The position numbers and the translations under genes were made by a program. The notes beneath the pieces are model-generated. The model ran no database searches, was not told where the DNA came from, and was given only the letters and a program-made list of their open reading frames with translations. A DNA stretch of 64,000 nt. It comes from JAKJGA01 sp029554345. Lineage in GTDB: Bacteria; Spirochaetota; UBA4802; JAFGJZ01. Numbering within the stretch: the first letter of the stretch is position 1; every line of letters starts with the position of its first letter. Of the stretch, positions 1-8,091 are shown in pieces. The DNA lies in NCBI GenBank assembly GCA_035395685.1, contig DAOPBR010000003.1:1-64000 (forward strand). Reading direction: 5' to 3'.

Positions 1-77
1 ACTTTCTTGTCATTTTTCTAACCCCTAAGTGTCTAACTTTAGGGGGTCAGTTCAAGGAGAGAGGTCGGGAGAGAGGA

Positions 78-1730
78 TTAATCTTTCTTCTTCGTCATAC
101 TGTAATTCTTGTGACCGCCTGAAAGATTTCTCACATCTTTAAAGCCCTTATTTATTAAAATGTTTTGTGCGGCGTTTCCCGTGACTCCTTTGTTGCAATA
201 AGTTACGGTGAGTTTATTTTTGTCGAGTGAAGAACAGCAATCACGCAGTTTCTCGTGCGGAATATTATCAGCTCCATCAACATGTGCTTTTTCATACTGG
301 CTTGAAACGCGCGCATCGATTATTTGAACCTTTTCACTTGATGCGGCTTCTTTCAGTTCAGCAGGCGTGATCAGTCTGCGTTTATTGTTCATTGCATTAT
401 CTAGAATCATTCCTGTATACATCACGGGGTCTTTTGTCGTAGAATAGGGAGGCGCGTAAGCGAGATCGAGATGAAAAAGATCGGTCACCTTCGCTCCGAA
501 TGTGATAGCTGTCGCAAAAACATCGATACGTTTATCGACTCCTTCATGGCCGACAATCTGAACACCGATGAGTCTCTGGGTTTTTCTATCGGCAATTGCC
601 TTAATCATCATTTCTTTTCCGCCGGAGTATTCCGGTTTGTCGGGTTTGATGTTGTGAACTATCTCGCAGTCGAAGCCTTCTGCACGCGCTTCTGCTTCAG
701 TAAGTCCGGTTTGGGCAACGGTCATGTCAAAAAGCTTGAATATTCCTGTACCGAGAATTCCCCTGAACTCAAGCTGACCTCCGCTTGCCTGGTCTCCTGC
801 GATGCGTCCTGTTTTGTTTGCCGTCGAACCGAGAGGATGATACGCGGGTTTTCCTGTTACTACGGAATAAGATTCTGCGCAGTCGCCGCATGCATAAATA
901 TCCGCGAAGTTCGTCTGCATCTTCGTGTTTACTTTTAGAGCGCCGGTAATTCCACTTTCAATACCTGCGTTGGATGCGAGTGAAATATTAGGTTTAACTC
1001 CTGCGGCAATAATAAAAATACCTGCATTTACTTTTTTACCGCTTTTAAGTTCGGCGTATTCGGCATTTTGCCCCCCGCAGAATTCAGTTACAGAATCATT
1101 CGTGTAAAACTTGATTCCTTTTTTTGAAATATAGTCTTCGATGTAAGCTGAAACGTCACTATCCATTTTAGGTGATAGATGATCCTTCATTTCGACGATT
1201 GTTGTTTCTATACCTTTTAACGAAAAGTTTTCGGCTAGTTCCATTCCGATGAAACCCGATCCGACAATAAGAGCCGATTTGATATTATTCTCGTCAATAT
1301 AGTTTTTGATTTTCTCCGCTGAAGAAATATTTCTGAGGCTGAACACATTGGTTTTGTCAATTCCGTCAATCGGCGGAATTATGCTCTCTGCACCTGTCGC
1401 GATTATCAGTTTATCAAAATTTTCAATGAAGGTGTTTCCGCCGTTGAGATTTTTTACCGAAATTGTTTTCGTCTGCGGATTGATCTCTAAAACTTCATGC
1501 CTTATGAAAACATCGACATTGTACTTTGATTTGAAGAAAGCGGCATCTCTCGGAGTGAGAGAATCGATTGATCCAATGTTTCCGCCGATGTAGTAGGGCG
1601 TGCCGCATGCGGAATATGATATATGAGAATCTTTTTCGTAAATTTTAATTTCACTTGTCTCATCATTTCTTCTTGCTTTAGCTGCCGCGGATGTACCCGC
1701 GGCAACAGCGCCGATTATTATTATTTTCAT
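78..1730 (-). CDS. CoA-disulfide / persulfide reductase with C-terminal rhodanese domain
   Basis: This is an FAD- and NAD(P)H-dependent reductase of the CoADR-Rhd (Npsr-like) family, which reduces CoA disulfide, CoA persulfide or polysulfide in the cytoplasm. The N-terminal FAD motif starts at residue 6. The single redox cysteine lies in SYSACGTPYY at residue 42, and a second Rossmann motif (VGSGFIGMELAE) lies near 155. Residues from about 455 to the end form a rhodanese domain with the active loop CNKGVTG, cysteine near 512. The length of 550 residues is normal for the fused form. GGAGG precedes the ATG. It is the last gene of the ars operon, 14 bp after the ACR3 gene, so its sulfur chemistry is probably coupled to arsenical or thiol stress. 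The exact substrate cannot be read from sequence. Confidence 0.88.
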   Translation of the reverse strand: MKIIIIGAVAAGTSAAAKARRNDETSEIKIYEKDSHISYSACGTPYYIGGNIGSIDSLTPRDAAFFKSKYNVDVFIRHEVLEINPQTKTISVKNLNGGNTFIENFDKLIIATGAESIIPPIDGIDKTNVFSLRNISSAEKIKNYIDENNIKSALIVGSGFIGMELAENFSLKGIETTIVEMKDHLSPKMDSDVSAYIEDYISKKGIKFYTNDSVTEFCGGQNAEYAELKSGKKVNAGIFIIAAGVKPNISLASNAGIESGITGALKVNTKMQTNFADIYACGDCAESYSVVTGKPAYHPLGSTANKTGRIAGDQASGGQLEFRGILGTGIFKLFDMTVAQTGLTEAEARAEGFDCEIVHNIKPDKPEYSGGKEMMIKAIADRKTQRLIGVQIVGHEGVDKRIDVFATAITFGAKVTDLFHLDLAYAPPYSTTKDPVMYTGMILDNAMNNKRRLITPAELKEAASSEKVQIIDARVSSQYEKAHVDGADNIPHEKLRDCCSSLDKNKLTVTYCNKGVTGNAAQNILINKGFKDVRNLSGGHKNYSMTKKKD

Positions 1731-1744
1731 AAAACCTCCATTCT

Positions 1745-2812
1745 TTAGCTGTCTATTCCGTCCATTTCAAGAACTTCACGGTTAAACCAGTGCCGGGTAT
1801 TATTAGCGATTTTGACAAGAGTCAGCATAACCGGAACTTCAACCAGCACTCCGACGACTGTTGCAAGTGCAGCTCCTGAAGAAATTCCGAAGAGAGAAAC
1901 TGCAACGGCGACAGCAAGTTCGAAAAAATTGCTCGCACCGATCATGCCTGCCGGTGCCGCGATCGAATGATCGAGTTTCCAAATGCGTGCCCATCCGTAT
2001 GCAATGAAGAAAATCAAAAACGTCTGAATGATGAGCGGAACTGCAATTAGAGCTATGTGAAGCGGATTTGAAAGAATGACATTGCCCTGAAAAGAAAATA
2101 TAATGATAAGAGTCAAAAGAAGACCGGCAATTGTTACGTTTGAAAACTTGGAAACGAATTTATTATAATAATCGAGTCCGCGGTATTTTACTATCATGAC
2201 ACGTGTAATAACGCCGAGCGAAAGAGGTATCACCACAAAAAGAATAACCGAAAGAATAAGCGTGTTGTATGGGACGGTTATTCCGCTTATACCGAGAAGA
2301 AACGCGACAATCGGCGTGAAAGCGAAAAGAATTATGAGATCGTTGATTGCAACCTGCACGAGAGTGTAAGACGGATTGCCTTTAGTGAGGTGACTCCAGA
2401 CAAAAACCATTGCAGTACACGGTGCCGCACCAAGAAGAACTGCTCCGGCAATATAGCTTTGAGAAAGATCAACGGGTATAAGCGATTTGAAAATCACATT
2501 GAAAAAAAGATATGCGATTGCGTACATCGTAAACGGCTTAATCAGCCAGTTTGTTATGATTGTTACCGCGAGACCCTTGGGCTGTTTGACGCTTTTAATT
2601 ACGGAAGAGAAGTCAACCTTAAGCATCATCGGATATATCATAAGCCAGATGAGAACCGCTACCGGAATCGAAACGTGAGAATATTCCATTTGCCCGAGAG
2701 TTTTCGGAATTGCCGGAAAATATTTGCCGGTAAGAATTCCTAGTGCAATGCATAGTCCTACCCACACGCTAAGATATTTTTCAAAAAAAGAAATTCCTGA
2801 ATTTTTTGCCAT
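1745..2812 (-). CDS. acr3: ACR3-family arsenite efflux permease
   Basis: This is an inner-membrane exporter of As(III), and possibly Sb(III), with about ten hydrophobic segments over 355 residues. The ACR3 hallmark GAAPCTAMVFVWSHLTKGNP is present around residue 130 and includes the cysteine that ACR3 proteins need for arsenite transport. A second conserved stretch, GMIGASNFFELAVAVA, lies near 295. It sits between the permease genes and the CoA-disulfide reductase in the minus-strand operon headed by arsR, 11 bp from its upstream neighbour, with a GGAG site before the ATG. This family is ACR3 rather than ArsB. No ArsA ATPase gene or ArsC arsenate reductase gene is in the operon. Confidence 0.93.
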   Translation of the reverse strand: MAKNSGISFFEKYLSVWVGLCIALGILTGKYFPAIPKTLGQMEYSHVSIPVAVLIWLMIYPMMLKVDFSSVIKSVKQPKGLAVTIITNWLIKPFTMYAIAYLFFNVIFKSLIPVDLSQSYIAGAVLLGAAPCTAMVFVWSHLTKGNPSYTLVQVAINDLIILFAFTPIVAFLLGISGITVPYNTLILSVILFVVIPLSLGVITRVMIVKYRGLDYYNKFVSKFSNVTIAGLLLTLIIIFSFQGNVILSNPLHIALIAVPLIIQTFLIFFIAYGWARIWKLDHSIAAPAGMIGASNFFELAVAVAVSLFGISSGAALATVVGVLVEVPVMLTLVKIANNTRHWFNREVLEMDGIDS

Positions 2813-2823
2813 AATATTCTCCT

Positions 2824-3360
2824 TTAGTTGTTTTTGCCGTCATTCATCATAAAGTTTTTTCCGAATTTTTTCTGCATTATAAAAGCTATAATAATGAAAA
2901 CAGGCATTGAAAGTAATGTGCGTAGAAGCGAAAACTTGAGTCCGAGAAAACCTATTTCAAATGAAAGCATCGGAATTTTCATCGTGGTGAATGCGCCGAT
3001 ATAGATGAAAATGTTTCTAACGCTTGTACCTTTTTTCCAGAGCATGTAAGCAATCGGGAAAGCTCCGTAAAGCGGACCAGCCTGAAGCATTGCGAGAAGA
3101 ATCATCCAGACGATGCTCATCAAGCCTGAATTTTTACCAAGATGTTTTTCTATGATTCCTCTCGGAACCCAGACGTCGAAGAGCCCTATTAGAATAAAAA
3201 TAAGCGGAAGAAAAGAAATCATTTCAATGATCGAATCCGAAAAATTCCGCGCGCTTTCCGTTCCTATTCTGTAATCATAAACATATGAAAGCAGAACGAA
3301 TAATCCCATGAAGATGGTTATGATGATTTCGTATTTGTTTTTTTTGAGATAGGTTTTCAC
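2824..3360 (-). CDS. Half-size permease, second of a DUF318/COG0701-like pair
   Basis: This is a 178-residue membrane protein with about five hydrophobic segments, resembling one half of a DUF318 (ArsP-type) permease. The start chosen is the GTG at 3358-3360, because GGAGG lies just upstream in the mRNA and the codon overlaps the previous gene's stop as GTGA. The longer upstream extension lies inside the preceding gene and is not credible. Motifs include PRGIIEKHLGKNSG, the usual permease IxKxLG stretch, and QAGPLYGAFPIAYML. It probably works as a heteromer with the product of 3357-3836. The substrate is unknown, but the operon points to arsenical or thiol-linked export. Confidence 0.72.
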   Translation of the reverse strand: MKTYLKKNKYEIIITIFMGLFVLLSYVYDYRIGTESARNFSDSIIEMISFLPLIFILIGLFDVWVPRGIIEKHLGKNSGLMSIVWMILLAMLQAGPLYGAFPIAYMLWKKGTSVRNIFIYIGAFTTMKIPMLSFEIGFLGLKFSLLRTLLSMPVFIIIAFIMQKKFGKNFMMNDGKNN

Positions 3361-3836
3361 AGAAACCTCCAGATTACAGCCATTGCAGATCCGATTGCAA
3401 CAGCCGCGGTGAAGCTTAGAATGTTTCGAGTGATTGAAACTTTCCAACCGAAGAATTTTTTTTCAATGGGAAGCGTGAGAATTCCTACCATCATGAGAGT
3501 TGTTATGAAAACTGAAATGACGGGATAACTGACTCCGTTTTTTACAAGAACACCCGCCATTGGATATGCAACAAAACCCGGAATGAGAGCGATTGACCCC
3601 GCAGCTCCTGCGACGAGAAAGCCTGTGATGCCTGAATCCTGACCCATGTATTTTTCAATTGTTTCAGGCGGAAGAAGAGCGAGAATGAATGCGATAAGAA
3701 AAAGAACCGGTATCATCTGCGGAAGAAGATTCATGAACATTCTCAGCGCGATTTTAAGCGCGCTGATAGTTTTACTTGCGTTGCAAATAAAAGAAATAAT
3801 AAGCAGAAGGGCTGTAATTATTGCAAGTATCAACAT
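3357..3836 (-). CDS. Half-size permease, first of a DUF318/COG0701-like pair
   Basis: This 159-residue membrane protein has about four or five hydrophobic segments. The start is the ATG at 3834-3836, which has GAGGA upstream; an extended reading would run into the preceding permease gene. It contains PPETIEKYMGQDSGITGFLVAGAAGSI followed by a proline-rich LIPGFVAYPMAG, matching the half-permease proteins that occur as adjacent pairs in other anaerobes. Its stop overlaps the GTG of the next gene by 4 bp, so the two are translationally coupled and probably form one transporter. It lies 7 bp after the full-length permease gene. Function is inferred from family and context only. Confidence 0.7.
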   Translation of the reverse strand: MLILAIITALLLIISFICNASKTISALKIALRMFMNLLPQMIPVLFLIAFILALLPPETIEKYMGQDSGITGFLVAGAAGSIALIPGFVAYPMAGVLVKNGVSYPVISVFITTLMMVGILTLPIEKKFFGWKVSITRNILSFTAAVAIGSAMAVIWRFL

Positions 3837-3843
3837 GCTATCC

Positions 3844-5028
3844 TCAAACGAATGTTCCGAATATCCAGCCGGCAATTGTCGACATGAAAACAACAAGAGC
3901 TACATAGACCGATGTTTTTTTCCAGCCGAGTTCACTGCCGATTACGATTATCGACGGCAGTGATAACGATGGACCCGCAAGCAGTAACGCGAGCGCAGGA
4001 CCTTCTCCCATGCCTGAGCCGATAAGCCCCTGAAGAATCGGAATTTCTGTCAGTGTGGCGAAATACATCAGAGCTCCGGAAAACGACGCAAAGAAATTTG
4101 CGAAAAATGAATTTCCGCCTACAAGAGATGAAATCCACTCCGAAGGAATTATTCCCTCATGACCGGGTCTTCCGAGAAGAAAACCTGATACCAGAACTCC
4201 TCCGAAAAGAAGAGGCAGAATCTGAAGAGCGAAATCGCGTGTAGAAACAGTCCAGTCTTTAAGCTCATCTTTTTTAAACCATCTTATCAATGAAAAAATA
4301 AGAAGAAGAGCAAATGCTCCCGAGATATACCACTTGTACTGGTATATGAAATCCCATACTGCGAGAGAACCCTTTGCCGGCGCCCAGTTCGCGAAAACGA
4401 GAATGCCGATCATCGAAGCCATGTATAAAGCATTCTGAAAAAGATTCCTCGGCATATCAGCATCGGTATTCTTAAACATCCTTTCATCAGTAAGTCTCTT
4501 TTCGTCTTCCTTTCTGAAAATGAAATGCATGATTAAACCGATTACGAATGCGAAAGAAACCGCGCCTATAACTCGTGCCGCACCGAGTTTGAATCCCAGA
4601 ACTTTTGCCGATAAAACAATCGCAAGAATATTTATCGCAGGACCTGAATATAGAAATGAAACAGCCGGGCCTAGTCCGGCTCCTTTTTTATAAATGCCTT
4701 TAAAAAGCGGAAGCACGGTGCAAGAGCATACAGCTAAAATCGCGCCGGAGAAAGAGGCAACTGAATACGCGATAAACTTATTAGACTTAGGCCCAAGATA
4801 TTTTATTACTGCCTGCTGATTTAAAAAAACCGTTATCGCGCCCGCTATGAAAAATGCCGGCACAAGACATAAAAGAACATGCTCGCGTGCGTAGTCAGAA
4901 AGCATTATAAATGCTTCTGTGATTGCACCGGTGATAATTGCGTTATCAAAAGGGGTGAAGTATGCCAATGCGAAAATAACTGCAAAGAGTGCGAGTTTTT
5001 TATTGTTTGATAAAACTTTTGACATCAT
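3844..5028 (-). CDS. DUF318/COG0701 permease, ArsP-like
   Basis: This 394-residue inner-membrane protein has about ten hydrophobic segments. The family signature AVCSCTVLPLFKGIYKKGAG, near residue 100, and the following SFLYSGPAINI are characteristic of the DUF318 permeases, which include ArsP, an exporter of trivalent methylated arsenicals. A second repeat with GPSLSLPSIIVIGSELGWKK lies near 350, reflecting the internal duplication of the family. An AGGAGGA site precedes tandem ATGs. It follows ccdA by 8 bp in the ars operon. Family assignment is firm. The methylarsenite-specific role is an inference, since DUF318 members also occur outside arsenic operons. Confidence 0.82.
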   Translation of the reverse strand: MMSKVLSNNKKLALFAVIFALAYFTPFDNAIITGAITEAFIMLSDYAREHVLLCLVPAFFIAGAITVFLNQQAVIKYLGPKSNKFIAYSVASFSGAILAVCSCTVLPLFKGIYKKGAGLGPAVSFLYSGPAINILAIVLSAKVLGFKLGAARVIGAVSFAFVIGLIMHFIFRKEDEKRLTDERMFKNTDADMPRNLFQNALYMASMIGILVFANWAPAKGSLAVWDFIYQYKWYISGAFALLLIFSLIRWFKKDELKDWTVSTRDFALQILPLLFGGVLVSGFLLGRPGHEGIIPSEWISSLVGGNSFFANFFASFSGALMYFATLTEIPILQGLIGSGMGEGPALALLLAGPSLSLPSIIVIGSELGWKKTSVYVALVVFMSTIAGWIFGTFV

Positions 5029-5036
5029 GATTCCTC

Positions 5037-5753
5037 CTATAGTGTTTTAAGAGTGTTGAATAATAGATAAACACCTGCAAGAATCACGATTATTCCGCAT
5101 ACTTTTTTTACAACAGCAAGTCCTTTCGATTTATCACTCCAGTTTAGAAACGACTGAACTGCAGGAATGAAAGTCCCGCCTGCGATTATTACGAGGCAGT
5201 GACCTATCGCGTATATTGAAACCAGTAAAACCGCAAAAAGAAGATCTGTCTTTGCAAGGCTGAATGAAATTCCGAGCACAGGCGCGAGATAGGCGAATGT
5301 GCAAGGACCTACTGCAAGACCTATTATTAAACCTAGCGAGAATGCCGCAAATAGTCCGCGTTTTTTTAACGATGGAACTTTGCATGCATTATCAAGAAAA
5401 TTCAGCCTGATAACTCCCGCGAGATAAAGTCCGATAGCAATTATTATGATGGATACAATTACATTCGGAATTACTCCGAGATCTCCCGCGATGCGTCCGA
5501 GAAGAATTGTTGCAAAACCGATTATGACGAGACTTAAAAGTATTCCCGCTGAATATAAAGAAGAGATTAATGCGTTCTTGGATATTTTACCTATCCCCTG
5601 ATTTCCTATGAATCCTACGATTAAAGGAATGCTCGCAATATGACAAGGGGAAAGAATTACGCTGAGAATTCCCCATAGGAAAGCTGAAGCAAGTGCGAGA
5701 TACATATTGCCGTAAAGCATTTCAGAAAGCGAGTTGAAAAGTGTTTCAATCAT
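5037..5753 (-). CDS. ccdA: CcdA/DsbD-type transmembrane thiol-electron carrier
   Basis: This 238-residue membrane protein has six hydrophobic segments and the two cysteine-containing motifs of the CcdA family, SPCHIASIPL near residue 35 and GPCTFAYLAP near 150. These proteins pass electrons from cytoplasmic thioredoxin across the membrane to exported thiol proteins. The ATG overlaps the stop of the upstream exported thioredoxin gene by one base (TAATG), so the two are coupled. Together with the small cytoplasmic thioredoxin at 6596-6829 this gives a complete inside-to-outside reducing relay within an arsenic operon. No cytochrome c maturation genes are nearby, so a c-type cytochrome role is not suggested. 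Confidence 0.87.
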   Translation of the reverse strand: MIETLFNSLSEMLYGNMYLALASAFLWGILSVILSPCHIASIPLIVGFIGNQGIGKISKNALISSLYSAGILLSLVIIGFATILLGRIAGDLGVIPNVIVSIIIIAIGLYLAGVIRLNFLDNACKVPSLKKRGLFAAFSLGLIIGLAVGPCTFAYLAPVLGISFSLAKTDLLFAVLLVSIYAIGHCLVIIAGGTFIPAVQSFLNWSDKSKGLAVVKKVCGIIVILAGVYLLFNTLKTL

Positions 5754-6211
5754 TATTCGACTCCCTTCTCTTTCAGCATTTTTTGAATTTCTTCAAACGG
5801 ATAGAATCCTTCGTGGCGGAAAAATTCTTTTCCGTTTTTATCAGTGAAAACCTGAGTAGGGATCACTCTTATTCCGAAAATCTGAGCGGCTTTTTTGCCG
5901 TCTTTTGTAGTTATATCGTGAAAAATCACTTCAACTTTTTCTTTGTATGTTTCTTCAACACGTTTCATTACAGGTTTCATCATTCTGCATGGAGCGCAAT
6001 ACTCGGCACCAAGTTCAATGAAATGTATTTTTGAAAAATCAAAATTATCCTTAGCTGTTGATGTCTCGGCTGCAGAGAGATCGCCGTTAGATTTGCTTTC
6101 ATTATTTGAGAAAGAACAACCGTTAAAAGATACGTTTGAGATGAAGAATACGAATGAGCCGGTTGCAGCAACTATTAGAATTCTTATTATTATTTTTCTT
6201 ATATTATTCAT
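5753..6211 (-). CDS. Membrane-anchored, exported thioredoxin-fold protein
   Basis: The 152-residue protein has an N-terminal hydrophobic segment (about residues 8-25) and then a thioredoxin domain with the redox motif CAPC near residue 75 and the cis-proline stretch VIPTQVF near 120. The cysteine after the membrane segment (FNGCS) could be lipidated but is not a clear lipobox. It should face the periplasm and receive electrons from the CcdA protein encoded immediately downstream. The stop overlaps the ccdA start. A role in keeping extracytoplasmic thiols, or a permease partner, reduced during arsenical export is an inference. Confidence 0.83.
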   Translation of the reverse strand: MNNIRKIIIRILIVAATGSFVFFISNVSFNGCSFSNNESKSNGDLSAAETSTAKDNFDFSKIHFIELGAEYCAPCRMMKPVMKRVEETYKEKVEVIFHDITTKDGKKAAQIFGIRVIPTQVFTDKNGKEFFRHEGFYPFEEIQKMLKEKGVE

Positions 6212-6217
6212 AATTAT

Positions 6218-6586
6218 TTACCCGCAAATATTAGTTTTAATTTTTGAAACTGCTTCACTGACCGTTTTTTCGTTTACGGCAGTATTTCCTTTTTCGTAGC
6301 CCATTTCCGTTAATACGAATGACTTAGACGAAATACCTATGCTTTCAAGCTTCTTTTTCGCGCATGCTACGGCACAACCGTCAATTGTGATACATTTGTC
6401 AGCGGCTTTTGCCGACTCGATGAATCCGCTCAGACCGGCTCCAACTGCGGCAAGACAGCTCATTGAACCAACCTTGTCGTCACGGAGTTTTCTCGCCGAA
6501 AGGTCGCTTAAAGAGCCTAGATCGGCGGCACCCGAACACGAATAAATTATTGTTAAATTTGAATTTCCGCAATTGCACGAGCTCAT
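6218..6586 (-). CDS. DGC-domain putative zinc-binding protein
   Basis: This is a 122-residue cysteine-rich soluble protein. It has an N-terminal CNCG motif, YSCSG near residue 15, SCLAAVGAGLSG near 45, and the naming motif DGCAVACAKK near 70. The DGC family is predicted to bind zinc through these cysteines and is often encoded with thioredoxins and ars genes. Its biochemical role is not established. It lies between the two thioredoxin genes with gaps of 9 and 6 bp, so it may be a thiol-metal handover or sensor protein for the relay. Confidence 0.8.
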   Translation of the reverse strand: MSSCNCGNSNLTIIYSCSGAADLGSLSDLSARKLRDDKVGSMSCLAAVGAGLSGFIESAKAADKCITIDGCAVACAKKKLESIGISSKSFVLTEMGYEKGNTAVNEKTVSEAVSKIKTNICG

Positions 6587-6595
6587 GATTTTCTC

Positions 6596-6829
6596 CTACT
6601 TTAGATATTTTTTAATTTCATCCGGATCAAGGATCTTCCCTACGGATTTGACTTCATCATCTACTACAAGTGCAGGTGTCATCATTACACCATAATCCAT
6701 GATTTTGTTGAGGTCTTTAACCTTCTCAATAGTGAATTCTATTCCCATTTCCTCAGCTGCCTTGCGTGCACTCTGTTCAAGCTTTTCACATTTCATACAT
6801 CCCGTTCCGAGAATTTTTATCACTTTCAT
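6596..6829 (-). CDS. Small redox-active disulfide (thioredoxin-like) protein
   Basis: At 77 residues this is the small thioredoxin-fold type sometimes called redox-active disulfide protein 2. The motif CMKC lies at residues 11-14 (GTGCMKCEKLEQ), and the cis-proline is in MMTPALVVDDEV near 55. It has no signal peptide and so is cytoplasmic. AAGGAGG precedes the ATG. As the first gene after arsR it is probably the cytoplasmic electron donor to CcdA or to the DGC protein. Homologues are common in ars operons of anaerobes. Confidence 0.86.
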   Translation of the reverse strand: MKVIKILGTGCMKCEKLEQSARKAAEEMGIEFTIEKVKDLNKIMDYGVMMTPALVVDDEVKSVGKILDPDEIKKYLK

Positions 6830-6869
6830 AAGTCCTCCTTATATTTGAAATATTTATAGATTCAAAAAA

Positions 6870-7196
6870 TCATTTGCAGCACCTCGCCGCATTACTGCTT
6901 GTTTTTGCATTTGATTTCATGACGTTGTCGATGCAGTTCATGAAGTCCATTATACATTCAACTCTGAGACGGTAAAAAACAGTGGTGCCTTCTTTTCTGT
7001 CTGTGACAATTCCGGCTTTTTTTAGAACAGAAAGATGTTTTGAAATTGTTGAAATATCCGCCCCGATCATATCGGTAAGTTCGCAGACGCATTTTTCGCC
7101 TTTAGAAATTTCTTCTATAATAAAAAGCCTGCTGGGGTGAGACATGGCTTTTATTATCTCTGAACGTAGTTTGTAGTAATCCTCTTTATGTTTCAT
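6870..7196 (-). CDS. arsR: ArsR/SmtB-family repressor of the arsenic/thiol operon
   Basis: This 108-residue winged-helix repressor has the ArsR arsenite-sensing motif in helix 3 (EKCVCELTD) and an extra Cys pair at the C-terminus (RCCK). The recognition helix is in ADISTISKHLSVLKKAG. The start is taken as the ATG at 7194-7196. The longer reading begins inside the -35 hexamer and has no support. No Shine-Dalgarno sequence precedes this ATG, and a sigma-70 promoter places transcription at or within a base of the A, so the message looks leaderless. An 8-bp inverted repeat overlapping the -10 box is the likely autoregulatory operator. It heads the ten-gene minus-strand operon ending at 78. Confidence 0.9.
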   Translation of the reverse strand: MKHKEDYYKLRSEIIKAMSHPSRLFIIEEISKGEKCVCELTDMIGADISTISKHLSVLKKAGIVTDRKEGTTVFYRLRVECIMDFMNCIDNVMKSNAKTSSNAARCCK

Positions 7197-7232
7197 ATTT
7201 GGCAAAATAGCCAAATAGCACTTAAAAGTCAA
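7197..7232 (-). promoter_or_regulatory. Promoter with embedded operator for the ars operon
   Basis: Read on the minus strand, TTGACT (7227-7232) is followed after exactly 17 bp by TATTTT (7204-7209) and, 7 nt later, by the arsR ATG. The inverted repeat TATTTGGC / GCCAAATA (7196-7203 and 7210-7217) encloses the -10 box, so repressor binding would block RNA polymerase. It is a strong sequence match; operator identity is inferred. Confidence 0.75.
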
Positions 7233-7308
7233 GTTATTTGAGAAAATAAACGCAGTTTCTGCGAAAAAAGTAATTCGTGATCCGTATTTTATTTATACTG
7301 GAGTAAAT

Positions 7309-7782
7309 ATGGACATGCTAAGAACAACAGTTAATATTGATGAAACATCTGTAAACTTACTCAAAAAAGCGGCTTTATTGAAAAAGAAACGGGAATCAGA
7401 AATGATAAACATAATTGTTAAGAATGTGGTGAGAAGATGCTTGTTAAATAGGGGAAAATTTGTAGAAGGAACCGTAAAATATCAAGAGCAAAAGAATAAT
7501 TATGCTGTATATCATTATTCGGTTAGTCGTGACATTTATGAATCTTGTCTGGATCTAAGGAAAATTTATAAAATGTCCGTGTCGAGGATTATTAATGAAG
7601 CAATTAAGGAAATGCTTGGGGCAATGTTAAGGGAGCTGGAATTTAATTCGCATGCTGTATCTTATCTTTCTGGCGATTTTTTTATTTTTGTGGATAACTA
7701 TGAATTGAAATATACTTCTATATTGCAATTTGATTTGAATCATTGTGAATTTTCAACAAAAATTTGGATGAGAATAACATAA
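7309..7782 (+). CDS. Tandem ribbon-helix-helix-like DNA-binding protein
   Basis: The 157-residue protein starts with LRTTVNIDETSVNLLKKAA, which looks like a ribbon-helix-helix (MetJ/Arc/CopG) strand and helix. A second similar segment, YHYSVSRDIYESCLDLRKIY followed by SVSRIINEAIKEML, lies at about residues 63-98. Two RHH units in one chain would make an intramolecular dimer. GGAG precedes the ATG. The gene is noticeably more AT-rich than its neighbours. It has no toxin partner beside it, is divergent from arsR by about 110 bp, and is followed by a tRNA gene. A regulatory role is likely; the target is unknown. Confidence 0.5.
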   Translation: MDMLRTTVNIDETSVNLLKKAALLKKKRESEMINIIVKNVVRRCLLNRGKFVEGTVKYQEQKNNYAVYHYSVSRDIYESCLDLRKIYKMSVSRIINEAIKEMLGAMLRELEFNSHAVSYLSGDFFIFVDNYELKYTSILQFDLNHCEFSTKIWMRIT

Positions 7783-7876
7783 GCTGAAGAAGAAGCGTAA
7801 TTGCATCCTTAATCTACAACTTCAGTCAAATAAAGCTGTTGACAAGAAAGTCCGGTATTGCTGAAATATCCATATC

Positions 7877-7949
<73 letters not shown>

Positions 7950-8091
7950 ATCCGTTTTATCGATAATAACTCTGCTCTTTTCAACATGTTCAAACGTTTC
8001 AGGTTTTAAAATTAATTGACAGACTTAGCGCGTATTATGATTATAGATTTTCAATAATATATAAAAGTCATTGAGCGGTATAGCCGGGGGT

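Noticed and set aside
1..77. Terminator at the end of the ars operon (ACCCCTAA / TTAGGGGGT)
   Set aside because: The stem is bulged, lies about 30 bp from the stop, and has no T tract in the minus direction; it is too weak to list as a feature.
471..938. 155-codon plus-strand open frame inside the CoA-disulfide reductase gene
   Set aside because: It is antisense to a gene with clear motifs, is Cys/Phe-rich without any domain, and has no ribosome-binding site.
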